Below, in pieces: positions 24,701 to 36,439 of a stretch of DNA of 64,000 bases. The position numbers and the translations under genes were made by a program. Under the pieces are notes generated by a model. The model was given only the letters and a program-made list of their open reading frames with translations, ran no database searches and had not been told where the DNA came from. The stretch's first letter is position 1; every line of letters begins with the position of its first letter. The DNA comes from Oryzias latipes (Eukaryota; Chordata; Actinopteri; Beloniformes; Adrianichthyidae), in the NCBI RefSeq assembly GCF_002234675.1, contig NC_019866.2, positions 19,451,311-19,515,310 on the forward strand, written 5' to 3'.

Positions 24701-27281
24701 AACTGAGGCTGCTCACTCTGAGGTCAAGGGAAAGTGCACCACTGACCACATCAGCGCCACCAGACCCTGACTGAAGTGGGGAGGGATCCAACCGGGAGCA
24801 CCGGGAGCACGCCGCCTTGGAGCTGCAGCACTTGGGAGGACGAGCCGTCATCGTCAAAAGCTTTGCCAGCATCCATGGTCAGTACGAACACAGGCAACTA
24901 AGAACATGTCTCTTGAAATATTTCAGCTATTGCTTGAAAAAAAAAGGAGAAAAGTGGGAAACTAAACTCTCTTTGTGTTAAACTACAAATTACAAGTGCA
25001 TTTATGGCTGATGGCAGTAATTAGAGACAGCCATGTAAAATTTTCAGAAATGTTACATTGAGATTTCCATTTTTTTGGTTGAAACAAAGCAGGGAGCCAG
25101 TTTAGTTTCTGATGAACTAAGTTTAATGCACTTAAAACTCAAATTTCAGTTTAGTTTATTAAAGGAAAACAAAGTAAAACACCCCTAAGAAGAAATCAAT
25201 CATGGAAGACAGTTTTTGTTCATTAGAATTTTATATTCCATTAAAAACTTGAATCCTATCCTGATTTTGTTTCTTGCTAACAGTTGTGAAAGGTCAACAG
25301 TTAAGCTGTTGCATCATATCGACCTCTTCACGACAGTCATGACCATAAAATCAAAGCAGAACTTAATGTCAAGTTTTTTGGCAGAAGTGTTTATATTTAC
25401 CAACATAAATATATTGCCTTTTGACTTGATTAACAGCCAATAATGTTTCTGCGTTTCTTAAGTTTTTTTTTTTTTCCTAAAAATTAATCTAGATATTTAA
25501 CATACCGGTAGTTGTTTTTCTTTTGAAAATTAAATAATTTTTTCTAGTTTTTATATTTGAAATAAATAAGAAAGAAAAAATGGTTTAAATGGAATTATTA
25601 TTATTTAAAACACAAAATAAATCTAAAGATCTGTTTTACTTCTTTATCACATAAAGTTATTTAACAGAGTCATAAACCTATTGTTTTGAATAGAAAAATA
25701 CATTTTTGTCCTTTGAAATGCCTTTTTGGTTCAGACACTTAAAAAAACAAGTGGACAGATTTGTCAGAAAGAAGTGGGGCATGGCTCTATTGTGCTGATT
25801 ATCTTTTCATGTTGATCCAGATCTGGATCCAGGATTCTTCTGGTTTTAGCTCCAGTGCCTGCAGTCTGCATTGAAATGACCCCAAACATTTTTAGTGTGA
25901 ATGTAGAGTGTATTTGTGTGAAAACACTTCAGTTGTTCTTCAGTGGTTTTGTCAAGCCCATGTCTGCTCTCACATTCACTATAGAAAATTATTACATCTC
26001 TTTTAAGGTCACCTGAAAAGGTTTTTCTTTACTTCTTGTCTTTTATTTTGTTTTTTTCAATCATTTTATTTCAAATTTTCAGAAAGTCAGATTTTTCTTT
26101 GAAAGTTGAACTGAGACTCCAACAATCCTGTATCATGTCATATTCCAAAGATGTCATGTTTGGAATAAGACATGGAATGTGCTGACTTTATTTGGAATAT
26201 TCTAGCATTCTAACACCTTATTTGCAACATCTAAAGGCAATGGAAAAGGCACAGGAGGATTCACTGTATTTTAGACAGTTTTTATTGGCTGAGAGTTTGT
26301 TGAAAATGATCATCTCTCTTTTGTTTTTATTTTTGAACTTTATTCCAAACTCTTTCAGGGGATCTGGACATGGAAAAGCAGCTAAAAACCTTCATAGAAA
26401 AAAAAACTAAAACTTTTTTTTCTTCAAATATTTTAGTAAACACATCAGATTTGTTTATAATCAGAATATTTGGTCATTTTCTGGTGTGGATAAAAATGAG
26501 TGCTCCACATGATGAAACTATCAGCTGCTGATGTTTTATACAGCTTGTTAATAATCTTGGTTTGGTACAACACTCAAACGCTTCATATTTAATAATGTCT
26601 AATCTACAATCGAATGTATTTTAAACATAATCACTGGTATCAGCTGTTTTTATGAAATAAGATATCAATTATTTACAGAGACAAATTGGAAGCAGCAGAG
26701 TCTGCTGCCTCTGGCTTTCACTGACCCAAGAGACTAAGAAAAAATTCCCCCTGAAGACAAGATCCAAACCTTCGGCCTGACATCACTTGCTCCTGGCGAG
26801 GTGAGTAAACTTGTACAGTAATGAAGCATTAACGCCGTAGATTTGTGACCCTTTTTTTTGTCTTCCAGCTGCTGGAGTGATCAGGGACAACGATGGACGA
26901 CAGGAGTCTGTCTCCCTGAACCACGCCTTCAGCGAGACCCAGATCGAGTGGTTTAAGGCCGGCTCGCCCTCTAACAGGATGAAGGAGCTTTACTGATGAT
27001 GAGGAAGGCAGCAGGGCTGGTATATGAGCTCAGAAGTTGATAAATATAGAACTACAGCTGAGAGAGGCTGTAGCCGAGCACACACACACATTTTTACTGT
27101 TGCGGCACAGATAAAGGCGAGCACACACAGACTTTTGAGCACTTCAATGCAAAGACAGGGTTACTGTGTAAACCTTTACTGTCCACATGCAGAACTGCAC
27201 AAACATCTGTCAACGTCATTTTCTGGTCCAAATATAGTGTTTTCCTGCTGCTGTGACACACATATGTCACTGCTGTCCATC

Positions 27282-27426
27282 TAACCCCTTGACACCTGAA
27301 TTTATTTCCAGCTATGAAAAAAAACATTCACTCATGCTTTTGATTTTAAGTAGATCTTAAATTAAGGTCATTTTGGCACAGACGTGTTTTGATGCATATC
27401 TACATCAATAGATGTGAAGGGGTTAA
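27282..27426. mobile_element. Short TIR element starting TAACCCCTT (MITE)
   Basis: About 145 bp flanked by inverted ends: TAACCCCTTGACACCTGA on the left and, reading inward from the right, TTAACCCCTTCACATCTAT. The right flank is TTAA; the left is CTAA. Ends beginning CCC with TTAA flanks suggest a piggyBac-type non-autonomous element. It has no coding capacity. Confidence 0.6.
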
Positions 27427-28569
27427 ACTACTGTGGTAGAATTTTCTCATTAAACCAATTTAGACTCTGATTTGATTATTCACAGGCAGAAATTAGTTTT
27501 AAAAAGCTGCTGAATTGAAGTTTAAAATCCACAAAAAATCTTTTAGTGTCCTTTGTTTGGTTTTATAAAATACAATTTAACCTTCGTTAATCTTCTCTTA
27601 TGAATCATACTCATCTGTCAAGTCTTTGTCTGTGATTCGTTGTGAGTGCATACTCAGGACAACAAAACAATCCAGAAACAATGCAGTGTTTTTCCTAGAT
27701 GATTGCTTCCAGCAGATCTCAAAGAAGTGTGGACGCATAGTTGGTGTTTCACGTGCAGCAAACAGCAGGCAGAGTGCTGAGTCTGAAGAGGATTTCTGAT
27801 GTGAGAATTAAGAAGGGAGAGATTCAGGTTCACCCCAGAGGACTTTCTTGGAATTTCACCAATGTTATATTGTACATTTTAATTTGATTGTTTTTTAGAC
27901 TATTTTCCTGAATGATTCAAAAAGCAAAAAGAAAGATGCAGGCTTATTTTATCCCTGTGAAAGTGACAGAAACTGCTGATTTGATAGTTTATTGGCAGCT
28001 GGATTAAATATAGAGGCATCATCAGGGACATGTACATGATCATATGCTGATTCTCCAAACTTCATTGTTACTGCTGTCACGTAAAGATTAATTAAAAAAA
28101 TGTAAAATATTCCTTTTTAAAGTTTTATTTTTGTGTAATTTACTCTCAAGCAAGTCACATGGTCTCTCCAGCTGTAACATAGACACGTCCTTGTTTTTTT
28201 GTTCTGCAGGAACGGCTCCGTTCTGTTTGATCAGTGTGAGCGCTCCTGTTTTCTTTCAGGACTCGACATATCTATCTCTGGTCACTCCCTGCAGGCGTTC
28301 ACATGATCACAGTCGTGTGAATCACTACTGCGTGATTTATGTGCAGTAGCCGCAAGATGTTGAGATAAAAAAAAAAAAAACAGCACTGTATCAAGGATAT
28401 TCAATTAAAAAAAATCCTTTGCACTGCAAGAAAAATGCAGATGTGTTTCATTCTTCAATATTCTGTTGTGCTTTTGGGCCACTTTGTTTATCCTCAACAA
28501 ACGAAATGCAATCTTGTGGAAATGATTATCACTGAAGATTGCAGCTTTAATTCCAGCCTTGCTCGCCCT

Positions 28570-28758
28570 AATGTTGAAGTGTCTTTGGGCAAGACACTGA
28601 ACCCCACCTTGCCACTGATGGAATGTTGGCAACAGTGTTCAGCAGCGGAGCCACAACCAGTGTGTGAATGTGTGTGTGTGAATGGGACTGTGCCTGTAAA
28701 GCTCTTTGGACCTTCAAGGAAGGTAGAAAAGCGTGTTACAAGTATATGGTAATTACCA
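28570..28758 (+). repeat. Dispersed teleost repeat tail (relative of 20310-20548)
   Basis: It contains GTCTTTGGGCAAGACACTGA, CCCCACCTTGCC, a GTGTGTGAATG tract, GGGACTGTGCCTGTAAAGC, TTTGGACCTTCAAGG and a terminal AATTACCATTTA, the same module order as the copy at 20.3 kb but diverged. Confidence 0.6.
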
Positions 28759-30060
28759 TTTACTGATGTGTTTTTATGAGACTAATATGTTTGATTAAAT
28801 TCATGTTTGTAATGGCTGCTTTTATGGATAAATGTTTGTGAGTTTTTGGATTTATTTGCACTTTCTTTAGTTATAATAATAAAAAAAAAAGATATCAATT
28901 TCACATTGTTCTCATTCTGCTACTATAAAAGAAACGAGCAGCTCATCTAATATAAGGCAGAGGACCTGATTTAAATGATGGGGTTCAAATCTGTATTTTT
29001 ATACCACATATCTATAGCTAAATTATACTTTATATGGATGTTTTACTTCAAGTTTTTCTTAAATGTAAGTCTAAAGTAAAAAGTCACATTTTTATTTAGC
29101 TTCTCAGGGATCCAAATAGTTTTTAAATGTAAATGGGACATCTTCCTTTTTTCCCCTTTCTCTACAATGTGAAGCAATTTGTCAATACTGTGAGCAAAGA
29201 TGATACTTGGTACTTCTCTGTTACAGGCTTCTTCAGGGTTCAGACATTAAAACTAATTTTGTTGAAAGTGCTCTGCTGTTATGCAGATTGAAAATTTCTT
29301 TTGTATCTCAATAATCCAAAAATTAATAAGAAAGTTTAAATTCCTACGCAAATGTTTGTGTTATTCTTTTTTTAGTATTCCCTGAGTTTTACATCTAATC
29401 AATTTTAGATTCATTTTTTGGATCTACATATGCAAAAGGAAAAGAAATGTTCTTATAAATTGACAGTTGGGAGAAATTTTGCGTGAAAAAACATTTTTAC
29501 TTTAAAAACTGCTAGTTTTCATAAAGCAAAACTGGTTGCAAGGTGGACGGTAGAAGCCGAACAGGGACTAGTGATGTACTTGTTAGAAAAAATAGTAAAA
29601 GCTTGGTATGGATGTCATTTGGCAGATACTTACAGTAAACTGTAGAGTTTAAATTCACATTGCTAAAGAGCTCCTTTGACAAATGGCCCTGCCCTTTGCT
29701 TCATAGCCTTTATTTCAAAGATCTTAGAGGACTAAAAGGTGAGGGGAAAAAATAGAAGTAACAAAATGGTTATAACTTCAAGGGCTGCTTTTAAAAATAG
29801 ATATATTACTACCATTGTTATCATAACTCAGATCCTTCTTCAGGATTTCACTGACATCCTTTGTCAATGATAACTCCAGGGCCTTATCACTTTGTGGTGA
29901 CCACCGTTTTTACCATTTATAATCTACCCAAATAGAAGCAGAAAAGTTACTCTTTACAGTTCATAATTAGTAGAGAAAATATATCTGAGTAAATCCAATA
30001 TTTTTAGATTCATGCAAATGAATCAGAAAAATGTTTCCTTCATGAAATGTGTACTGTTCC

Positions 30061-30287
30061 TTTAAGGTTTGCGACGTGCCGTAAAGCGTGCCGTCGCCAA
30101 GAATCACGTGGCGCTGACATGAATGTTTTCAGTGAGACTGAAACTCAGTTTAGCAAACCCAGTTTGAATAAACCGTCGGTCTGCTGTTGTGTTTAGCATG
30201 GAGGGCAAATGACTGAGCCCTTCGTTCCGCTGTCCTCCAGCCCCGGAAGCGTGTGTGTTTTTGCGTGCTCATGAGCGCAGCGTGAAA
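30061..30287 (+). promoter_or_regulatory. polr3h: Probable polr3h promoter and 5' leader
   Basis: A short CpG-rich island precedes the start codon in AT-rich surroundings. It has an E-box TCACGTGG near 30104-30111, a site type favoured by USF-class factors in housekeeping promoters, and no TATA box. The ATG at 30288 is in a good context (GTGAAAATGT). Confidence 0.45.
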
Positions 30288-33200
30288 ATGTTCGTGTTGG
30301 TGGAGATGGTGGACACCGTCCGCATCCCTCCGTGGTGCTTCCACAGACAGCTGAACGAGGCGGTCGCAGAGGAGCTCAACAAGAAACTGGCCAACAAGGT
30401 TAAGAGCAGTTTTGTGACTCTGGTCTAAAAATATTGGATCTTGATTGTCTTCTTTTTTTATTATTTAGTTTCGGCACTTCCCATGATTTAGGGATTACCA
30501 CAGGCAGCGAATCATCGTACTCCATCTAACCCTCACCCTGTCTTCTGCGTTCTCTAACACTAACTACCTTCATGTCTTTGTTCACTGCATCCATAAACCT
30601 CCTCTTTGGTCTTCCTCTAGACCTCTTACCTGGCACAGTGGCAGCTTTAGACAGAGCATCATTCTATCCAATATATTCAGTATCTCTCCTCTGGACATGT
30701 CTCAACCATCTCAGTATGGCCTCTCTGACATCATCTCCAAACCTCTAACATGTGCTGTCCCTCTGATGCACTTATTCCTGATCCCATCCATCCTGGTCAC
30801 TCCCAAAGAGAACCTCAGCATCCTCATCTCTGCTACTTTCAGCTCGGCTTCCTGTCTTTTCCTCAATGCCACTGTCTCCAACCTGAGCAACATGGCTGAT
30901 CTCACCACAGTTTTACATACCTTTCCTTTCATTTGAGCTGAAACTCTTCTATCACACCTGACACTTTTTTCCTTCCATTCCAACTTGCTGGGATTAACCT
31001 TAATTCCTCTCCTTTCCAGGACAAACCTCCATCATAGTTCATGGTGATTCCTGTCTAGCCTCATCCGCCAGCATGTCCATCACCTTTACAAACAGGAAGG
31101 GGCTCAGAGTTATCCCTGATGTAATCCCACCTCCACCTTAAACTCCTCTGTCACCCCTAAAGCACACCTCACCACTGTCTTACAGCCGTCATACATGTCC
31201 TACGCTGCTCTAACATACTTCTCTGTCACTCCAGACTTCCTCATACAATACCACAGTTCCTCTCTGGACGCCCAGTCATAAGCTTTCTCCAGATCTACAA
31301 AGGCAGTGTAGCTCTCTGTAATGCTCTTTCTTGCCAGAAAATCATACTGGTGTTCAAAAATGTTCACTTGTGTTCTTAGTCTAGCTTTAACTGCTCTTTC
31401 CTACAATTTCCTTGAATGGCTTATCAGTTTTATTTCTCTGTAGTTGCCACAACTCTGCACATCTCCCTTATTCGTAAAAATGGACACCATCACACGTCTC
31501 CTACATTCATCAGGCGTCTTCTCACCACCTAAGATTCTGTCAAACAACCCAGTCAAGAACTCCACTACTATCTCTCCCTGACACTTCTATACCTCCACAG
31601 GTATATCATCAGGACCAAGTGCCTTTCTGCTCTTCATTCTCTTTAATGCCCCTCTCACTTCACCCTTACTAATCTTTGTTACTTCCTGTCCCACAACAGT
31701 CACTTCTTCTATTCTTTGTTCTCTCTCATTTTCTTCATTAACTCTTCAAAGTGTTCTTTCTATCTTTCCATTACACTACTGACTGTCAGTATATTACCAT
31801 CCCTAGCCTTTATCACCCTAACCTGCTGCATGTCCATCCCATTTTTGTCTCTCTGACTTGCTAATCTGTATAGGTTAGTCTCTCCCTCTTCACTACCCAC
31901 CATAAGTCCCTTGTTTGACCTTTGACCCCTCTACTTTCACCTTACTCTGCATTTCCCTGGACTCCTAAGTACTCTCCTCAGTCCTCTGTGTCACACTTCT
32001 TAGCTAGTTTCTTACTCCTTATTCCACCACCTAGTCTCCTTATCAACTTTCTTTCCTGATGAAATACCAAGTACCTGTCTCCCTGATCACATTAGTTAGT
32101 TATCCATTCCTCTGGGAGTACCTCCTGACCACCCAGAGCCTGTTTCAGCTTCTTCCTAAAAGTCATGCAACAATCCTTTTGCAGCTTCTACCAGTTTCTC
32201 TGCCTTTGGACTTTCTTTCTTCATCTTCTTCATTACCAGAGTCATCTTACACACCACCGTCCAATGCTGTCTGGAAACTCTCACCTACCACTATTTTACA
32301 GTCAGTGATCTCCTTCAGTTACTCCGTTTACACAAGATGTAGTCTATCTGTATGCTTCTACCTCCACTCTTACAGGTCACCCTATGTTCTTGTCTCTTCT
32401 CAAAGAAGGCATTCACTATATTCTATATCTTTTATGCAAAACAAATCCCAATCTGTCCTTCTACATTCCTCTTCTGGATACCAAACTTGCCCATCACCTC
32501 CTCATCACTTCTGTTTCCTGCACCAACATTGAAATCTGCACCAGTGTCAACTCTCCCACTTCTTCGACCAACAGTAGTCCAACTTCCACCGGCACCCTGT
32601 AGGTGAACAGCCCCCAGGGTGGTCGTTGTTAACCCGGGCCTCAGCCAATATCATAGGTCGGATTCACATATTTGGTTTGGCAAAGATTTTACGTCAGATG
32701 TCCTTCCTGACAAACCCCTCTGTATTTTTGCAGGCTGGGGACCAGCATAATGAGACCCTGACTTGAGCCCCCTCGTGGCTACAATTAAAATATTGAAACT
32801 TTATTGTAATACCCTTTTATACTGTATACAATGCATATTATACAAGCCTATATTGTATGCGATATTTAATCAGCTAAAAACTGACCATACTTGCAATTTG
32901 TTATCACAGCTTAATTTATCCTACAACTAATATTTGGCACAAAGCGTCCCATTTTTACACAACCTTAACATTTCATTATCACAAAAAGTTAGTTACTTAC
33001 AGTTCTGGAGTTTTGCTTTTTGGGGTTGGGGATATCAGATTCTCTGGGGATATAAGATTCTCTTTGTTTACATGATTGACTCAGTTAAATCTTTCAAGTT
33101 TTCTATCAAATTTAAAGTAAAGGGTTTTTACAGGGGAAAGGGGAGGAGTCTAAACCTACTTGGTCTTGACGAAATAGCATCTTTCCAAAGATGAAACAAA

Positions 33201-35578
33201 CCGCATATGGAAACTATAGGAACTTTTTCACACCTGCCCATGTAGGATTGACATTATGATTTTAATAATACACCTTTAGTTGAAAACTTCATGTTGGGTT
33301 AACTTGTGTTTTCTGTCTCATATTTTACTAGTTTGTTGATCTAACACATTTTATTTAGTCAAATGGCCCAAAACGAAATCAGAATAAGCAAACACCTAAT
33401 CATGATACTATGTAACTGCTCTATTATGGCAGATTGATATCCAATTTATTTGTAGCCTACACAAGAAATTGCAAGTTATTGTCATCGTGATATCAGCCTG
33501 TGCAATATGTGCACTGAAGACAGTGTAAATTATGATGAGTGGTTATCTTAAATGTAAATAGATCCCTTAATGCATTTGACCAATTGGATGGACCCCTTTA
33601 ATCTTAGATTCCCGCCTCCTTTGTAGACAAGGGTCATTTGCTGTATAATTGAAGTTATTTTGATTTTTATTGAAATAAATCTGATGCAGTGAAATGGAAA
33701 TTATGTAGTAGTTTTCTGTTTTGCTTTATGTTCATTCGTCAAAAGTCATATTGTCATTGCAATATTGATGACAAATATCACACATTTATTCTATAATGCT
33801 TCTTTTTTGTCTTAGGTGGTTTTCAACGTGGGTCTCTGCATTTGTCTGTATGACATTACTAAACTGGAGGACTCCTATATTTTCCCAGGCGATGGCGCTT
33901 CACACACCAAAGGTATGACAGCAACAGTATTACTGTGACAGTCTCTGAATACCTTCAGTTAATCATATTGACGTCAGTCAAACCAGCTCACAGTCCTTCA
34001 ATCTTTCAGTATTTTCTTTTAACACATAGATTTAAAAAAACACACATTAAAGATCTAAATCCTATTTCTGCTGACATTCTCACCTTTGTTGTCAGTTCAT
34101 TTCAGGTTTGTTGTTTTTCACCCGTTCCTTGAGGAGATCCTTGTTGGGAAAATCAAGTACTGCAGTCAGGAGGGAGTTCATGGTAAGTATCATGTTTTCT
34201 TTAACACAGCTGACACAGATGTGTTCACACACATGTGGAAATATTGTTTGCTTGTCTAACTATGGTCTCTCTGCTTTACAGTGACGATGGGCTTCTTTGA
34301 TGACATCCTCATTCCACCAGAGTCTCTGCAGCAGCCTGCAAAGTTGTATCCAACCTTACAATTACTGACTCTGCTTTATTAGACTGTGTTTGCTGCGTAA
34401 ATATGATGCATTTGAGGAATCCTATTGATACTAAGTGTTATACAGTTTAAGGTGAACTTTCCTAATCTGAAACTCCAGTGATGAGGCTGAGCAGGTTTGG
34501 CTCTGGGAGTATGAGACCGATGAAGGGGCTCATGACCTCTACATGGACCAAGGGGAGGAGATCCGGTTTCGGGTAACAGACGAGGTCTTTGTGGACACGT
34601 CTCCAACAGGTCCAGCTGCTGCTACGCCTGATAATGCAGCACAGCCGGGACAGTCCACAGCAGCACCTGCAGAGGAGAGCACAGAGAAGAAAGAAGCGCC
34701 GTACACACTGATAGTAAGAGTTCATAATGCCATAAAAAAGCGTTTTTGCAAATACACCTATCGTCAAAACTTTTTAGCTCCTTTGCCATTACATATGTTT
34801 GTACCTTAGTGACACTCCATTCATAATCTAGAGGAATTATTATGATGCCATCAGATCCTCTGCAACAGTAGGAGCTTCAGCTCTTTTTTTGGAAGACTTT
34901 CCACAGTTTTAGGAAGGTTTATTGAAGTTTTTGACTGTTCAGCTGTAGCATTTGTGAAGTTTGAGACTGATGTTTGCCTGGCTGTCAGTCTTCACTCTGT
35001 TGCATCTCAAAGTATTCTGAAATATGCAAAATATAAAAAGTGCACATCTTAATCCAACACCAGGAGCTGTTCTTTGTTTTTTTTCCCTAAACAGGCTCAG
35101 GGTATTTCTGTACTTTTAAGAGGGATAGATAGTTTTATAATAAATGGAAAGTGGGATCTTTTTATTTTTTTAAACAGTCATGTGAGTCCTAAAAGGTGAC
35201 AGTCTGCTATTTGGGTAGTTGGGGTTCTCTTCTTGGACGAGACCCTTAACCCCACAATGGTCTCAATTATAAGAAGCCTATAATCTTTAATAGAAAAAAA
35301 GCTAAATATTTAAATGTAAATGTTTGATTGTGTAAATGCAATAAAGCAGTTACATACATTTACAGTCTTAAAATGCTTTCTGGGATCAAAACCTTAATAA
35401 TGCATATCAAAAACTAAGTGCAAAATCATGTAAAAAACAAAATTTGTCATAAGAATTTCATTTTTGTTCTTATTAGTGATAAATTTGTATTACATCTTTA
35501 TTTTATATTTCTGTGTTTCTATTTCAGGGCACCATCTGTGAGCCAGGGCTGGGACTGCTGTCATGGTGGAACAATTAG
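30288..35578 (+). CDS. polr3h: DNA-directed RNA polymerase III subunit RPC8
   Basis: Six exons splice in frame: 30288-30398, 33816-33912, 34096-34182, 34282-34345, 34479-34713 and 35528-35578, giving 214 residues. The start [15 protein letters not shown] and the blocks [77 protein letters not shown] (junction by splicing), [17 protein letters not shown] and [13 protein letters not shown] match RPC8 throughout. The N-terminal half is the Rpb7-like SHS2 fold and the rest the S1/OB domain. RPC8 pairs with RPC9 to form the Pol III stalk used in initiation on tRNA and 5S genes. A Ser/Thr/Ala-rich loop (about residues 168-190) is longer than in human, making the protein some 10 residues longer. The 3.4 kb first intron is mostly an antisense LINE. 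Confidence 0.95.
30470..32790 (-). mobile_element. RTE-like LINE, antisense in polr3h intron 1, inactive
   Basis: On the minus strand the text runs through reverse transcriptase ([19 protein letters not shown] near 31280-31320; [20 protein letters not shown]) and the C-terminal region ([40 protein letters not shown]) to a 3' region ending near 30480. The far end, near 32790, carries the GCCCGGGTTAACAACGACC block usual at one end of this very common fish element. Stops and frameshifts make it inactive. It resembles the RTE clade; the exact family name is not certain. A shorter relative lies at 54430-55330. Confidence 0.8.
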
Positions 35579-36200
35579 CACTACAGAGGATGGTTTGTCC
35601 CTCATCACCCGAGACCTGCTGCTCAGTCAGCAGGAACAAAAAACCAGCATGAAGAACTCTATAGTTTTGTTACAGGAGTACAGATGAATTGAGATCGTCA
35701 GTGTGAAAGCAGCCGATACCAGTTTCATGTTTACATGTACAACTCACTGTGATGTGTTGAATGGCAATTTATGTTTGATACATTTCCTGTGAGAGTTTCT
35801 TAAAACTATGAGGAAATAGTTCATTATTTTTTGTTAAAGAGGATTTTATTCAAATGCCTCATCATTTAAGGTAAATAAGCAATGGTCTTCTGTGCTTTCT
35901 GAAAGTCCGTGTACATATTCTGAATTGAAAAACAAACTACTTGACTTTCTCTTGTGAGTTTATCAGTCGTATTTTTCTCTGCTATGGCGGGAGAACAGGT
36001 ATTTCTGTAAGCAATTCTGCAAGATGTGTCACTTAAAAAGATGAGAAGGGTCTAATGTTCATCATATTTGAGAGGCAGAATGTTAAAAATATTCCAGGAA
36101 ATCAGATCATTTGATTTTTAAAGAATTTATTTAGTTATTAGTGAAAAAATACAAATTTAGCTCCTACAATCAAGCAAGAATTCTGTTCTTCATAGACCTG
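35579..36200 (+). other. polr3h: 3' untranslated region of polr3h and adjoining DNA
   Basis: Non-coding AT-rich sequence after the polr3h stop. No strong canonical AATAAA is seen before the transposon cluster that begins at 36.2 kb, so the 3' end could not be fixed. Confidence 0.35.
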
Positions 36201-36205
36201 TTATA

Positions 36206-36413
36206 AAGTCCCACTCCAATAAATGTTTGGATCTATTTTAATCTATTATAAAAGTGTGGCATTTTTTCATCTGCTCCTGATTCACCACAATTTGAATATA
36301 GAAATACTCAGTAAGGCACTTTTAATCTTAATTTTCTTTATGTCTATAATGAGAAAAATGTCACAAGAACATTTTCAAAACACCAAAAACACAATTTTGA
36401 ATGGAGTGGATCT
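36206..36413 (+). mobile_element. MITE-like element with TCCCACTCCA inverted ends
   Basis: About 208 bp bounded by AAGTCCCACTCCAAT on the left and AATGGAGTGGATCT on the right, which are imperfect inverted repeats. It is non-coding. A partial copy lies on the minus strand at 21084-21245. The superfamily was not determined. Confidence 0.65.
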
Positions 36414-36439
36414 GTAAGTTCTAGCTTCCACTCGTTTCT

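Larger units (their letters stand above)
20902..26996 (+). pseudogene. aco2: Decayed copy of mitochondrial aconitase (aco2), introns retained
   Basis: Pieces colinear with the C-terminal half of ACO2 (aconitate hydratase, TCA cycle) lie in order with matching splice sites: 20902-21045 (IGSC.NSSY, then CKTPFTVTPRFEKIGTTIE), 21848-21918 (LGDFGGIVASVCGPCIGQW, holding Fe-S-type Cys), 22162-22251 (DVKKGENTI..TRNDTDPTIHVLVTSSE), about 22352-22531 (AGTLDLNPETDYLT..), 22632-22708 (VDVYPDSIRLQLLEP..QILIK), 24722-24877 ([30 protein letters not shown]), 26679-26800 (LLPLAFTDPRD..) and 26869-26996 (NHAFSETQIEWFKAG..NRMKELY, stop). It is dead: AAA-to-TAA in the first piece after a 14-base loss, TGG-to-TGA in the sixth, a Tyr codon turned TAA in the seventh, frameshifts in the third, fifth and eighth, and roughly 70 codons deleted in the sixth. 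The 5' half is absent. Retained introns exclude a processed copy. It sits exactly in the ancestral ACO2 slot before polr3h. Confidence 0.92.
26997..30060. other. Intergenic between aco2 relic and polr3h
   Basis: AT-rich, without a convincing gene. It holds a short inverted-repeat element (27282-27426), a fish repeat tail (28570-28758), short (CA)n and poly(A) runs, and otherwise unique-looking sequence. Confidence 0.5.

Noticed and set aside
32059-32606. Ser/Leu-rich plus-strand frames up to 157 codons
   Set aside because: They are the antisense strand of the RTE-like LINE at 30470-32790.
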